Shown piece after piece: positions 17,798 through 28,548 of a DNA stretch of 64,000 bases. The notes below the pieces were generated by a model. It searched no databases. It was not told the DNA's origin and was given only the letters and a program-made list of their open reading frames with translations. A program made the position numbers and the translations under genes. Numbering within the stretch: the first letter of the stretch is position 1; the number at the start of each line of letters is the position of its first letter. The DNA comes from Clostridia bacterium UC5.1-1E11 (lineage in GTDB: Bacteria > Bacillota > Clostridia > Oscillospirales > Acutalibacteraceae): contig BCAA01000009.1 in the NCBI GenBank assembly GCA_001305115.1, positions 1 through 64,000 on the forward strand. The letters are read 5' to 3'.

Positions 17798-18484
17798 TCA
17801 TCCAATCAAATCCTTCAGAGCATCCAGGCGGTGGATCGTATAATTTACCCGGACCCCCGCAGGAATCTCTCCACCCTTCGGGCAATACCAACAGGTATCG
17901 ATTCCGGCATTGTTTCCACCCTGAATATCAGAGCTCAATGAATCGCCGACAATCAGCGTTTTCTTCGGGGAGAATCCGGGAATGCGTGCAAATATATAAT
18001 CAAAGTATTCCTTCATCGGCTTCTGATACCCTGCATCCTCAGAGACAAAAATCCCTTTCATAAAGCGATCCAGTCCAGAGTCGCGCAGACGGCTGTATTG
18101 CGTGCGTGATACCCCATTGGTCACAATATACAGATCACAGAATTGTGCGCAATAGGCGCAAATCTCCTTCGCGCCAGGAATCAAGAACGCCCCACGCCCT
18201 AATTCTTCCTGGTATTCATCCTCAAATGTACGGCCGTCTCCTTCGATACCGGCCGCTTGGAACAGATCGACAAACCGGCTATAGATGACTTGTTCCCGGG
18301 AGATTTCTCCACGCTCAAATTGTTTCCAAAGCGTGCGGTTGATACTATGGTACATCTTTTTGATCGAGTGATCCAGCGGATAGCCATGACGGCGAAAAGT
18401 TACCTCCAAGGCAACACGCTCCGCCTCTTCAAAGTCCAGCAGTGTGCCATCCACATCCAGCAACAGCGTCGTGTAGTTACCCAA
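17798..18484 (-). CDS. YjjG-type HAD phosphatase (noncanonical pyrimidine nucleotidase)
   Basis: HAD-superfamily hydrolase of 228 residues; relatives dephosphorylate noncanonical pyrimidine nucleotides (house-cleaning). Motif I is LLLDVDGTLLDFEEAE, motif II is YIVTNGVSRTQ, the Lys is in YQKPMKEYFDYIF and motif III is LIVGDSLSSDIQGG. The helical cap (residues ~20-95) is the C1 type. The start is TTG at 18484, since AGGAG sits 8 nt upstream; a longer open frame upstream belongs to an unrelated out-of-frame stretch of the TIR gene. Confidence 0.85.
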   Translation of the reverse strand: MGNYTTLLLDVDGTLLDFEEAERVALEVTFRRHGYPLDHSIKKMYHSINRTLWKQFERGEISREQVIYSRFVDLFQAAGIEGDGRTFEDEYQEELGRGAFLIPGAKEICAYCAQFCDLYIVTNGVSRTQYSRLRDSGLDRFMKGIFVSEDAGYQKPMKEYFDYIFARIPGFSPKKTLIVGDSLSSDIQGGNNAGIDTCWYCPKGGEIPAGVRVNYTIHRLDALKDLIG

Positions 18485-18515
18485 CTCACACTCTCCTATC
18501 TTTTTGTAATTACCT

Positions 18516-20095
18516 TTAGTCAACCGGCTCATCCAATTTGATTTTCGAAAGTATATCGCCCTGTTCCGCGGCTTTTCGATAATAACACACGGCTTTTGCC
18601 CGGTCAACCTCGCACCCCAAGCCCCAATAGTACAGGTCGCCCAGCTTTCGATATGCTTCAAAGCAGTTTTGGCTGCAAGCATGCTCATACCAAAACTTTG
18701 CACGTTCATATCCCCAAGCGGTACGCTGGCTGGCATAAAGATTTGCCACATCGACTTGGGACAGCGCATGTCCATGCCGGGCTGCCCGTTCATACCATCG
18801 AATGGCTGTTTCTAGGTTCGATTCTACACCCAAGCCATATTGATAGAGATAGGCTGTATTGTATTGCGAATCCACTTGTCCAGCTTCTGCTGCCTTTTGA
18901 AACCATCGCAATGCTTCTTTAAAATCTCTCTTTACAAAGCCATATCCCAAATAATACATTTGACCTAATTCAAATTGCGCCTCAATTTGGTTAAACTCTG
19001 GCTCGGATGCTCTTCGGAACCACTCCGCGACTTTCAAATAATCCGGGATGTTCCCCGTACCCCTCTTTATAAAGCTTTGCCAACCGATAACAAGCATAGG
19101 AATCATTCCGCTCTGCGGCTTTTTCCCACCATCCTACCGCATCATCAAATTGCAAAAGCAGCTCGCATACTTCCGCCAAAGGCCGGTAAGCACTCGAATA
19201 TCCATTTTCGATTGCTCGCTCATACCAGCGCTCGGCTTCTTTTAAATCACGTTTACAGCCTAACCCCGTTCTGTACAACCACGCCAAACCTTCCATCGCT
19301 GGAACATATCCATTTTGAGCCGCTTTCTCTTCCCATTCAAAGGCTTTATCAAAATCCTGCCGCCCGGCAATCCCCTTGTAATACAAACTAGACAAGCGGT
19401 ACTGTGCCGCCGGCTCGTTCTGACCGGCAGCCTCTCGTAAATAGTCGATTCCTTTTCTCTCATCCAATGGGACAAGAATCCCTTCGGAATACATGTAGCC
19501 CAAAAGGAACTGGGACTGCAAATCCCCCCGTTTTGCTTTCATTTCCAATGTCTCGATGTAACGCTTTAATCCCTGGGACGGCTCCACCTTTCCCTTTTTA
19601 TCTCTTGATATACCTACATCCATAGGACTATCGGACAAAAACTGGTTTAATCCCTTCTGAAACACACCGAAATTCCTGGACGCAATCCCGCATTTGGCCC
19701 AGCGGTCATATAAGATTTCGAGATCATCTTTGGATTGAAGATCCAGACATTGAATTCCCTGTAAGGGCGTTCGTTCCAAATCTTTGTACGTGATTGGCGA
19801 CACGGTCAAAGGGTAGATTTCTTGGTTCAGTGCCCAAGCTGCCCCCAATTCTGCTAAACAAAATGGACTTTCCAAATATGCTTGTGTGAGAAGGATGACA
19901 ACTGCGTTGCAGCCTGTAATTGCCCTTTGTATGCTGGGGATAAACGGTTTTCCAGGGGGCAAAGTCCCTTTCATAGATGTGCAAAAGATTTCCTGCCTAT
20001 GAATGTCCATCGATGAAACGAAAAAGTCGATCACACGTTCCACCAATTCTTTATCCGCACTCGCATGGCTGAAAAAGATCTGGTTTTTCAGCCAC
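18516..20095 (-). CDS. TIR-domain protein with Sel1-like repeats, frameshifted
   Basis: About 525 residues after correction. The N-terminal TIR domain (residues ~4-140) has IFFSHASADKELVERV (box 1), a CTSMKGTLPPGKPF loop and AYLESPFCLAELGAAW, whose Glu matches the catalytic glutamate of NAD-cleaving TIRs. From ~170 onward come roughly nine Sel1/TPR-like repeats of 36 residues (e.g. LGYMYSEGILVPLDERKGI, ALRWFQKAAEAGQVDSQ). Two apparent one-base insertions break it: an A5 run (plus 20084-20088), which hides the GTG start at 20095, and a C4 run (plus 19053-19056). Bacterial TIR proteins often serve in antiphage defence; with no partner gene here, the role is unproven. It shares the strand with its neighbours. 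Confidence 0.82.
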
Positions 20096-20115
20096 TATGC
20101 CACCCCTTATTGTTC

Positions 20116-20604
20116 CTATCCGTCCATGCATTCCATGGCGCGGGTATATTCTTCCGCCGCATGGCGGTTACTTTCAATCTCCGCCTCTGAGAGAGGGCGG
20201 CACACCCTTGCAGGCACCCCCATCACCAGGGAACCATCCGGTATCTGCATCCCCTGGGTCACCAGAGCAGAAGCTCCTATGATACAATTTTTACCGATAT
20301 GCGCTCCATTGAGTACCACCGCTCCCATTCCAACTAGGGAATTATCATCAATGGTACAACCGTGCAGAATGGCTCCATGGCCTACGGTTACGCCGTCTCC
20401 AATTCGAATTGGGTGGCCTTCGTCCACATGCAGTACGCAACAATCCTGAATATTTGAGCGCGCGCCGATCTGAATCGGCGCGTTATCCGCACGCGCCACC
20501 GCATTGTACCATACAGAGCTCTTCTCGCCGAGGGAGATATCTCCCACAAGAACAGCGCCGCGTGCGATCCGAGCCGTAGGTGCAATCCTTTGCTTTTGTC
20601 TCAT
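20116..20604 (-). CDS. Gamma carbonic anhydrase-like hexapeptide-repeat protein (YrdA family)
   Basis: A left-handed beta-helix protein of 162 residues. The hexapeptide repeats run from residue ~10 to 125 (GAVLVGDISLGEKSSVWYNAV, ADNAPIQIGARSNIQD). Zinc-ligand histidines appear in CCVLHVDEG and VTVGHGAILHGC, the three-His pattern of gamma carbonic anhydrases. Many family members lack measurable anhydrase activity, so the enzymatic role is open. It is encoded between polC and the TIR gene, 21 nt from each. Confidence 0.85.
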   Translation of the reverse strand: MRQKQRIAPTARIARGAVLVGDISLGEKSSVWYNAVARADNAPIQIGARSNIQDCCVLHVDEGHPIRIGDGVTVGHGAILHGCTIDDNSLVGMGAVVLNGAHIGKNCIIGASALVTQGMQIPDGSLVMGVPARVCRPLSEAEIESNRHAAEEYTRAMECMDG

Positions 20605-20625
20605 CTGTTTCGCCTCATTTTTATA

Positions 20626-23600
20626 TCAGAACAATGTCATCTGGGAACTCGCCGGCAGATCTTTTAAAGCGCCTGCCTGCGCTAACATCTCGATGACCGC
20701 TTTCGTCACCTTTGCTCGAGTCTGTAGGTCATCGATGGAAATGTATGGCCCTCCTGTCTCACGAGCTTCTGCCAAAGCTGTTGCAGCTGCCTCTCCAACA
20801 CCAGCCAACGAGGAAAACGGTAGGCGGATTTTTCCATCTTCCACCTGATACTTTTTCGCATCCGACTGGTAAAGGTCCACAGGAAGCACCTCAATACCAC
20901 GCGCCAGCATCTCATTCGCAATCTGAAAGGTGGAATAGGCCGCTTCCTCTTTGGCGCTCGCCTCTTTTCCCTTCATGCTGATTTCATTCATACGGCGGCG
21001 CACCGCTTCACGCCCCTGAATCACAGTCGCGCCATCGAAGTCTTCCCCGCGTACACTAAAATAGGCGGCGTAATACTCCACCGGCCGGTGTACTTTATAC
21101 CATCCAAGCCGCAAGGCCGAAATCATATAAGCTGCCGCATGCGCCTTTGGGAACATATACTTGATTTTTAAACAGGATTCAATATACCATTCCGGCACGT
21201 CATGATCCCGCATGGCCTGCTTGTGCTCGTCTGTCAAGAGCTTTGGGGCCTTCCCCTTACGCACAATCTCCATAATTTTAAACGCCATTTTGGGCTCCAG
21301 CCCCTTGTGCAGGAGATAGGTCATAATGCTGTCACGCGTACCGATGACTTCTGAAATGGTACAGGTTCCCTTCTTGATGAGATCCTGCGCATTGCCTAAC
21401 CACACGTCCGTACCATGCGACAGACCGGAAATCTGCAATAGATCGGAAAAAGTCTTTGGTTTTGCATCTACCAACATCTGCCGGACAAACGGCGTCCCCA
21501 ATTCAGGAAGAGAAAACGTCCCGGTCTGGCAATCGATGTCCTCTGCTGTGACGCCCAGGGCTTTTGGCGATTCAAACAGCGACATGACTTCCGGGTCACT
21601 CATGGACACAGACATCACAGGAATTCCCGTGTATTCTTCCAAATAATGATAGATGGTCGGGACGTCGTGCCCAAGCTCATCCAACTTACAGATCGTGTCG
21701 TGGATGGAATGGAAATCGAAATGTGTCGTTATGTTGTCAGAATTCTGATCGTTTGCCGGGTGCTGAACAGGGCAAAACTCAAAGATGTCGTGTCCCTTGG
21801 GGACAACGACCATGCCGCCAGGATGCTGTCCAGTCGTCCGCTTGATACCTGTACAGCCGATCGCCAAGCGTTGTTCCTCCGCACGATGCAACACCGTATT
21901 ATGTTCTTCCGCATACTTTTTTACAAATCCAATGGCTGTCTTATCCGCAACCGTTGCAATCGTACCGGCTTTAAAAACGTGATCCTTACCAAACAGGGTC
22001 TCCGTATACCGATGTGCGCCGGATTGGTATTCGCCAGAAAAATTCAAGTCGATATCCGGCGTCTTGTCGCCGTCAAAGCCAAGGAAGGTTTCAAAGGGAA
22101 TGGTATGGCCGTCCCGGTTATAATCCGTTCCGCACTTAGGGCATTTTTTGGGTGGGAGGTCAAAGCCGGACCCGTAACTTCCGTCCGTGATAAACTCACT
22201 ATTTTTACAGTTTGGACAAATATAATGCGGGCAAAGGGGGTTGACTTCCGAGATACCGGACATACTGGCGACGAAGGATGAACCAACCGAACCACGTGAA
22301 CCGACGAGATATCCGTGGGCCTCGGAGTCGGCCACCAATTTTTGTGCAGTCATGTACAATACCGAGAAACCGTGTTTGTTGATCGACCCAAGCTCCCGGT
22401 CCAAACGATCCTGGACAATCTTCGGGAGCGGATCTCCATAGACTTCTTTCGCTCGCTTCCAGCAGATTTCATTCAGCTGTTCTTCTGCGCCATCAATGAA
22501 AGGCGGGAATACCCCTTCTGGAATGGGGCGCACCTGCTCCACCATATCGGCAATCTTCTGGGTATTGGTGACAACCACCTCATAGGCTTTTTCTTTGCCA
22601 AGATAGGCGAATTCTTCCAACATTTCCGCTGTGGTGCGCATATAAAGTGGCGCCTGATGATCGGCGTCGTCGAACCCCTGTCCAGCCATCAATATTTTGC
22701 GGTAATCCCCGTCTTTGGGGTCTAGAAAGTGTACGTCGCAGGTGGCAACCACAGGCTTGTTGAGCTTTTCTCCCAACTTGACAATGGTACGGTTAAATTC
22801 ACGCAATGTCTCTTCGTTCGGCACGTCGCCATTGCGTACCATAAACAAATTGTTTCCCAACGGCTGGATTTCTAAATAGTCGTAAAATCCGGCAATGTCA
22901 CACAGCGTATTCCAAGGCTGCCCATTGAAGATTGCACGGTACAGTTCACCAGCCTCGCAAGCGCTACCTATGAGCAACCCCTCACGGTATTTGGTCAATA
23001 CGCTCTTGGGAATACGCGGCTTTTTAAAGAAATAGTCGAGATGGGAAAAAGAAATCAATTTATATAGATTCTTCAAACCTGTCTGATTTTTTACCAAAAT
23101 AATCTGATGATAAGGGCGCATCTTCTTTGGGTCGCCCCCGGCCAATGAGGTATTAATATCCTTAACTGTCTTTGCTCCGGTATCCTCTTTTAGGCGAGTC
23201 ATCAGGACAATAAAGATCTTAGCCAGTACGGCTGCATCATCACAAGCGCGGTGATGGTTAAATGGGTCCAATTTCAAATGCTTTGCCACCGTATCCAGCT
23301 TGTGATTTTTTAAATCCTTGAGCATTGCCCGACACATGGGGAGCGTATCAATATAGGCATAAGGGAACCCCAGCCCACAGCGTTCCGAAGCAATCCGAAT
23401 AAAGGAAGTATCAAATTCTGCATTGTGTGCAAGCAGAACCGCATCCTTCCCACAAAAAGCATAAAACTGTTCCAGCGCTTCCTTTTCCAAAGGAGCGTCC
23501 TTCACCATCTCATCCGTGATCCCTGTCAATTCTGTGATCTTGGGCGGAATAGGCATCTGTGGATTGACAAACGTGTCAAAACTGTCCACCACTTCACCGT

Positions 23601-24981
23601 TGCGAATGCGTACCGCACCTATTTCTGTGATTCGCTCCTTATTAGGGCTTAAACCAGTTGTCTCAATATCAAAGGAGATGAATTCGTCATCCAGCGTGTT
23701 TTCGGAATTGCCTGTGACCGCTGGAACCATGTCGTTGATGAAATACGACTCAACGCCGTAGATCACCTTAAATTTTCCGCCCTTTCCGGTAATTCGCTCC
23801 AAAGCATTCATCGCGTCTGGGAATGCCTGTGCAACGCCATGGTCTGTAATCGCAATGGCAGGCTGGCCCCATTCATAGGCGCGATTAATCAAGTCCTCCG
23901 CAGAACTCACGCCATCCATACTGGACATATTGGTGTGCAAATGCAGTTCCACACGCTTTTCAGGAGCATCATCTACAATTTTAAGTTGTTCTACAGTAGA
24001 TAGCCCTTTGGGCCGCAAAACGATCTCATGGTCATATTTGTCATATTCCACATCGCCGCGCACAATGACTGACATCCCTTTTTTCAGCGTATCCAGCATT
24101 TTACATTGGGTAGTGAGCTCAATCATCTTCAAAGTGATCGAGCCCGTATAATCAGTAAGATTGATCGAGTAGATCTTTCGATTTTGATCGCGCGTCAATT
24201 TTGAATCCACCGAAAAGATCTCTCCCCAAATGGTAACGCTGCCAATATCCGGCGTAATCCGGCTGATTGGCATAGGCTTGGCCTTGACAGGATGCCCATA
24301 CAAAGCCTTCGCTGTATCGATCAAAATGGTAGGCAACATCGTCTCTTGGGTTCGAACACTGATGCTTTTATTCTTTTTTGTGGGAGAAGAAGCCTTCTCC
24401 ATACTTTGCTCATATGCTTCCATCTCCTGCACCACCGCCTCGCGGCGCACCGTTTCCTCCTGCTTTTTCTGCTTTTCTATGTAGACTACGCTGTCGCTAT
24501 CAAGTGTTAAGGTTCCATCGAACTCCACCTGGACCGAAACGCCAAACTCTTCTCGAATGATCTCGGAAAGCATTCGATCCGCATGCCGGGAAAGCAGCAA
24601 ATTTCCGCCTCCGTGGCTAAGCGTTACGATAAACCGGTCCCCCTCTAAGCGTGCGGAGGACTGATTCAATGTTCCATTGATACTGGCATCACGCCGTTTT
24701 AATTCCTGAACCAGATTTGGATAATAGTCCACCGTAAAACTCTCTCTCGGGAACTGCGGGTCCAGCACCGCCCGATGAAGTTGCAAGGTTTTACAACGGG
24801 AGATCTCTTTTTCTGCTCGAAACAGCGTATTGCGGTCTACAAGTGCTGGAAACGCCACCTTCGCCGTCAACACGCGATTGCGCGTATCAATTTGCAAACC
24901 AGTCAGTTCACCGCGATGCATACTCTCCGGATATCCAGAGAGCTCTATGTAAGGGCCAAAGAATTCACCAAAAGTTTTCAA
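20626..24981 (-). CDS. polC: DNA polymerase III alpha subunit, PolC type
   Basis: Main replicase of low-GC Gram-positives with built-in 3'-5' proofreading. With the TTG start at 24981 (GGAGG 10 nt upstream) it has 1451 residues, the usual PolC length; a longer open frame upstream lacks a ribosome binding site. In order: N-terminal domain, OB fold (~240-320), PHP domain (ELHLHTNMSSMDG, ITDHGVAQAF) interrupted by the DEDDh exonuclease (FISFDIETTGLSPN, LAHNAEFD, HRACDDA), the PolC zinc ribbon (CPHYICPNC, CPKCG), and the palm with PDIDLNFSGE and finger/tail regions. It ends the pyrH-ispG cluster, as in many Firmicutes. Confidence 0.97.
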   Translation of the reverse strand: MKTFGEFFGPYIELSGYPESMHRGELTGLQIDTRNRVLTAKVAFPALVDRNTLFRAEKEISRCKTLQLHRAVLDPQFPRESFTVDYYPNLVQELKRRDASINGTLNQSSARLEGDRFIVTLSHGGGNLLLSRHADRMLSEIIREEFGVSVQVEFDGTLTLDSDSVVYIEKQKKQEETVRREAVVQEMEAYEQSMEKASSPTKKNKSISVRTQETMLPTILIDTAKALYGHPVKAKPMPISRITPDIGSVTIWGEIFSVDSKLTRDQNRKIYSINLTDYTGSITLKMIELTTQCKMLDTLKKGMSVIVRGDVEYDKYDHEIVLRPKGLSTVEQLKIVDDAPEKRVELHLHTNMSSMDGVSSAEDLINRAYEWGQPAIAITDHGVAQAFPDAMNALERITGKGGKFKVIYGVESYFINDMVPAVTGNSENTLDDEFISFDIETTGLSPNKERITEIGAVRIRNGEVVDSFDTFVNPQMPIPPKITELTGITDEMVKDAPLEKEALEQFYAFCGKDAVLLAHNAEFDTSFIRIASERCGLGFPYAYIDTLPMCRAMLKDLKNHKLDTVAKHLKLDPFNHHRACDDAAVLAKIFIVLMTRLKEDTGAKTVKDINTSLAGGDPKKMRPYHQIILVKNQTGLKNLYKLISFSHLDYFFKKPRIPKSVLTKYREGLLIGSACEAGELYRAIFNGQPWNTLCDIAGFYDYLEIQPLGNNLFMVRNGDVPNEETLREFNRTIVKLGEKLNKPVVATCDVHFLDPKDGDYRKILMAGQGFDDADHQAPLYMRTTAEMLEEFAYLGKEKAYEVVVTNTQKIADMVEQVRPIPEGVFPPFIDGAEEQLNEICWKRAKEVYGDPLPKIVQDRLDRELGSINKHGFSVLYMTAQKLVADSEAHGYLVGSRGSVGSSFVASMSGISEVNPLCPHYICPNCKNSEFITDGSYGSGFDLPPKKCPKCGTDYNRDGHTIPFETFLGFDGDKTPDIDLNFSGEYQSGAHRYTETLFGKDHVFKAGTIATVADKTAIGFVKKYAEEHNTVLHRAEEQRLAIGCTGIKRTTGQHPGGMVVVPKGHDIFEFCPVQHPANDQNSDNITTHFDFHSIHDTICKLDELGHDVPTIYHYLEEYTGIPVMSVSMSDPEVMSLFESPKALGVTAEDIDCQTGTFSLPELGTPFVRQMLVDAKPKTFSDLLQISGLSHGTDVWLGNAQDLIKKGTCTISEVIGTRDSIMTYLLHKGLEPKMAFKIMEIVRKGKAPKLLTDEHKQAMRDHDVPEWYIESCLKIKYMFPKAHAAAYMISALRLGWYKVHRPVEYYAAYFSVRGEDFDGATVIQGREAVRRRMNEISMKGKEASAKEEAAYSTFQIANEMLARGIEVLPVDLYQSDAKKYQVEDGKIRLPFSSLAGVGEAAATALAEARETGGPYISIDDLQTRAKVTKAVIEMLAQAGALKDLPASSQMTLF

Positions 24982-25182
24982 GTTCCAACATCCTCCGAAG
25001 ATCGAAAATACATATACAAGTATTGAACCATGCACTTTTTGGGCAGCGCAACGGACACCCTTTCCCTGTTTCGGATATTTTCCATTTGATAAAGGGGATG
25101 TTTTTACAAACAAAGTCGCAACAAAAGGGACGCATATATCTCCATCGAACGACAGAAAAATCCCCCAACCATTTCACAAATT

Positions 25183-26229
25183 TCAAAGAGCTTCTACTTC
25201 TCGAACAAGCTCATCTACCAGCTTGTCCTCTGGGACCTTGCGAACAATTTCTCCCTTTTTAAAGAGCAGCCCTACGCCATCACCACCGGCAATCCCGATG
25301 TCCGCTTCACGGGCTTCCCCCGGTCCATTGACCACACAGCCCATCACCGCAACCTTAATCGGCTTTTTGCAATGTGCTAAACGTCGTTCCACCTCATCTG
25401 CAATAGCAATCAGATCAATTTTGGTTCGGCCGCAGGTGGGACAGGAAACGAACTGAATCCCTTCTTGGCGCAAATTCAACGCCTTCAGGATGTCCATACC
25501 GGCGGCAATTTCCTTTACCGGATTCGCTGTCAAAGATACGCGGATGGTATCTCCAATCCCGCGCTGCAGGAGGGAACCGATCCCGATCGAAGATTTTACC
25601 AATCCCATTCGTTCTGTGCCCGCCTCTGTCACTCCCAAATGAAGCGGATACCTGCATTTCTCTGCACAGAGCTCATACGCCCGAATCATCGTATCCACAT
25701 CGGAGGACTTGATCGACAGAACAATGTCTGTAAAGTCAAAGCGCTCCAATAGAGAGGCATGATAAAGCGCGCTCTCCACCAGAGCGTCTGGAGTCGGGGC
25801 ACCGTATTTTGCTAAAATCTCCTTTTCGACAGAACCGGAGTTTACACCAATGCGTATTGGGATTCCCCTTTCGCGGCAGGCTTGCGCTACCGCTCTAACA
25901 TGATCGCTTCCCCCGATGTTTCCAGGATTGATACGTATTTTGTCAATTCCCGCGGCTGCGGACTCCAGGGCGAGCCGGTAATCAAAATGTATATCCGCTA
26001 CCAATGGAATCCCAATCGCTTTTTTGATCGCCGGTATCAGGGAAACAGCCTGCCGGTCTGGGATGGAAACGCGCAGAATTTCACATCCAGCGCGTTCCAG
26101 CTCCATCGCTTGCCGCACGTTTCCATCTATGTCCGAGGCGGGAATATTTAGCATGGACTGTATACTGACCGGCGCCCCACCTCCGATGGCTACCGCTCCT
26201 GCAAATACCTGCTTGGACTGTCGTCTCAT
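25183..26229 (-). CDS. ispG: 4-hydroxy-3-methylbut-2-enyl-diphosphate synthase
   Basis: Penultimate MEP-pathway step, MEcPP to HMBPP. The 348 residues form a TIM barrel with a C-terminal Fe-S domain: SIQSMLNIPASDIDGNV near the start, IRINPGNIG in the barrel, and the 4Fe-4S ligands in SCPTCGRTKIDL (two Cys) plus GCVVNGPGEA (third Cys) with the conserved Glu. It overlaps rseP by 4 nt. The terminal reductase ispH is not in the window. Confidence 0.96.
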   Translation of the reverse strand: MRRQSKQVFAGAVAIGGGAPVSIQSMLNIPASDIDGNVRQAMELERAGCEILRVSIPDRQAVSLIPAIKKAIGIPLVADIHFDYRLALESAAAGIDKIRINPGNIGGSDHVRAVAQACRERGIPIRIGVNSGSVEKEILAKYGAPTPDALVESALYHASLLERFDFTDIVLSIKSSDVDTMIRAYELCAEKCRYPLHLGVTEAGTERMGLVKSSIGIGSLLQRGIGDTIRVSLTANPVKEIAAGMDILKALNLRQEGIQFVSCPTCGRTKIDLIAIADEVERRLAHCKKPIKVAVMGCVVNGPGEAREADIGIAGGDGVGLLFKKGEIVRKVPEDKLVDELVREVEAL

Positions 26230-27305
26230 GCGCCAATCCCCTTTCCTGTCACAAGCCGCAGGATGTCGCTAAAGGTAATAACCACCATTAGGCACATCAA
26301 AAGGACAAATCCCGCAGCGTTTACCCAACCTTCATACTTTGGATTGACCGGCTTACGGCGCACGGCTTCCACCAGGAGAAATACCAACCTGCCTCCGTCC
26401 AACGCCGGGAAAGGAAGCAGATTCACTACGCCCAAATTGACCGTGATAATCATCATCATATATAAAATATTGTTGATGGCTGTTCCAAAGCTCTGCTGCA
26501 ATCCTTGCGAAGCAACTTCTCCAATAGCGCTTGCCGCGCCGACTGGCCCCGCCATGTCGTTCAAGCCAAATTTACCGGTCACCAACCCAGCAAGGCTATA
26601 CCACACCATGCGCACAGTGGAAACCGTATCTTGAAAAGACTTTGTAATCAAAGTCCCCACATTCTTTGGAATAGGGTTCACATAAAAGTCCAACATCAAG
26701 ACTTTTGTTCCATCATTGTCCTTTGTATGGAACTTCACATCTGAAAAAGTCAACGTCTGACCGTCGCGCAGCACCTCAATTTCTACAGCATTCGGGTTTG
26801 CTGTCGCAAGGGCAAAGCTCAAATCGCGGTCCGTCGTAACCTTGTAGCCATCCACCTTTGTGAACGTATCACCGACCTGCAACCCAGCAGCCTGGGTCGC
26901 TGCACCCTCTTGAAATTCTCCTATGGTCGTAGAGCTAAAAGCCGGCTGCTGTACAAGTAGAATCATCATCAAAGCCAAACCTAGGATGATATTCATCACC
27001 GCGCCCATAACAACTACAAGAATTCGCTTCCAAACCGGCTTATTATTAAAAGCACCCTCGTCGTCGCTGTCCTCATCTTCCCCTTCCATAGCACAAAAAC
27101 CGCCGATGGGCAACAACCGAAGAGCATAGGTCGTTTCCCCTTTTTGAAAGCGGAACAATGTGGGTCCCATGCCAATTGCAAATTCATTGACCCGTATTCC
27201 ACTTAACTTTGCTGTCATGAAATGGCCAAATTCATGGATAAAAATGATAAAGCCAAAGAGCAGAACTGCGATAATGACCAATAAAACCTGTACGATAACA
27301 ATCAC
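26226..27305 (-). CDS. rseP: Site-2 zinc metalloprotease RseP
   Basis: Intramembrane protease that clips membrane-anchored regulators (anti-sigma factors) and leftover signal peptides. It has 359 residues with about four membrane helices. The first carries HEFGH (FIIFIHEFGHFMTAKLSG), a PDZ domain follows (~115-215, AATQAAGLQVGDTFTKVDG), and the third helix has the metal-binding NLLPFPALDGGRLVF. The GTG start at 27305 is chosen because GGGAG lies 6-7 nt upstream and it begins right after the dxr stop; the longer open frame upstream only overlaps dxr. Confidence 0.93.
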   Translation of the reverse strand: MIVIVQVLLVIIAVLLFGFIIFIHEFGHFMTAKLSGIRVNEFAIGMGPTLFRFQKGETTYALRLLPIGGFCAMEGEDEDSDDEGAFNNKPVWKRILVVVMGAVMNIILGLALMMILLVQQPAFSSTTIGEFQEGAATQAAGLQVGDTFTKVDGYKVTTDRDLSFALATANPNAVEIEVLRDGQTLTFSDVKFHTKDNDGTKVLMLDFYVNPIPKNVGTLITKSFQDTVSTVRMVWYSLAGLVTGKFGLNDMAGPVGAASAIGEVASQGLQQSFGTAINNILYMMMIITVNLGVVNLLPFPALDGGRLVFLLVEAVRRKPVNPKYEGWVNAAGFVLLMCLMVVITFSDILRLVTGKGIGA

Positions 27306-27306
27306 C

Positions 27307-28457
27307 TCAAACTCCCACCATATGGCGCACAAATTCACGTGCTGCCTGATCGGCGGACAATATATCTTCAACGGATGCGACCTGTGCATCCGGTTGATGC
27401 TCCATCGCCTGCATGACCAGTTCTCCAATCTGTAAAAAGGAGATCTTCCGGTTTAAAAAGAGCCGGACCGCCTCTTCATTTGCACCGTTTGCGGCTGTAG
27501 ATGCCAAACCGCCGCGAAAAAGTGCCTGCTTGCAAGCCCGCAAACAGGTAAAAGTATCCTCATCTGGCTCAGAAAAGTGCAATACCCCACACTTCACCAG
27601 ATCGAGTTGCTCCACCGGCGAAGGAAAACGTTGCGGCCACGTAAGAGCATACTGGATAGGAATTCGCATATCCGGTACCCCCAGTTGCGCCAACACCGAA
27701 TGATCGGTGTATTCAACCAGAGAATGGATGATGCTTTCCCGATGGACCACCACATCAATCTGCTTCGGCGAAACATCAAATAACCAGAACGCTTCTGTGA
27801 TTTCCAAACCTTTATTCATCAATGTAGCCGAATCGACGGTTACCTTTGCCCCCATGTTCCAGTTGGGATGTTTTAACGCCTGTTCCGGTGTAACAGCCTT
27901 CAACTCTTCACGGCTTTTCCCAAAGAATGGGCCACCGGATGCTGTTAAGATAATACGCCCCAACGCCTTTTTTCCGGGCATCCCTGTAAACACTGAAAAA
28001 TTGCCGAATGCTCGCTATCCACTGGCAGAATTCGGACACCAGCTTCACGCGCCGCCTGCATAACCAGGGCGCCGCCTGCGACGAGTGTCTCTTTATTGGC
28101 CAACGCCACATCCTTTTTGGCTGCAATTGCCGCCAACGTTGGACGCAACCCCACCATTCCCACCACAGAATTGCAGATAACATTCGCGGCGGCGATGGAC
28201 GCCGCCTCGCAAAGTCCTTCCATCCCCTGTACGATACGGACCGGGGTATCTGCGACTGCAAGCCGGAGCCTTTTAGCCGCATCTAAGTCAAAAACCGCAA
28301 CAAGTTGCGGTTTCCATTCTCGTATCTGATTTTCAAGCATCTCCACGTTGCGATTCGCCGCAAGCGCACAGACACGCATCCCCAGACGACGTGCCACGTC
28401 GAGGGTCTGTGTGCCGATGGAACCCGTAGATCCCAATATAGATAGCATCTGTTTCAT
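27307..28457 (-). CDS. dxr: 1-deoxy-D-xylulose 5-phosphate reductoisomerase, frameshifted
   Basis: Commits DXP to the MEP pathway by rearrangement and NADPH reduction. The NADPH loop is LGSTGSIGTQTLDVAR; catalytic-domain motifs are LANKETLVAGG, PVDSEHSAIFQCLQG, ASGGPFFGK and NMGAKVTVDSATLMNKGLE. The frame changes at a T6 run (plus 27968-27973). Adding one base joins CLQGCPEK to KALGRIILTASGG and gives about 383 residues, the normal size. It lies between cdsA and rseP, the common Firmicute order. Confidence 0.93.
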
Positions 28458-28548
28458 GAAAAATCCCCTTTCAGGGCGAAGGGCGGGCCGTCTGCAAATT
28501 CAGCTCCGGCCGGCCCCTCTATGAAGTATTATGAACCGTTCTCTCGTT

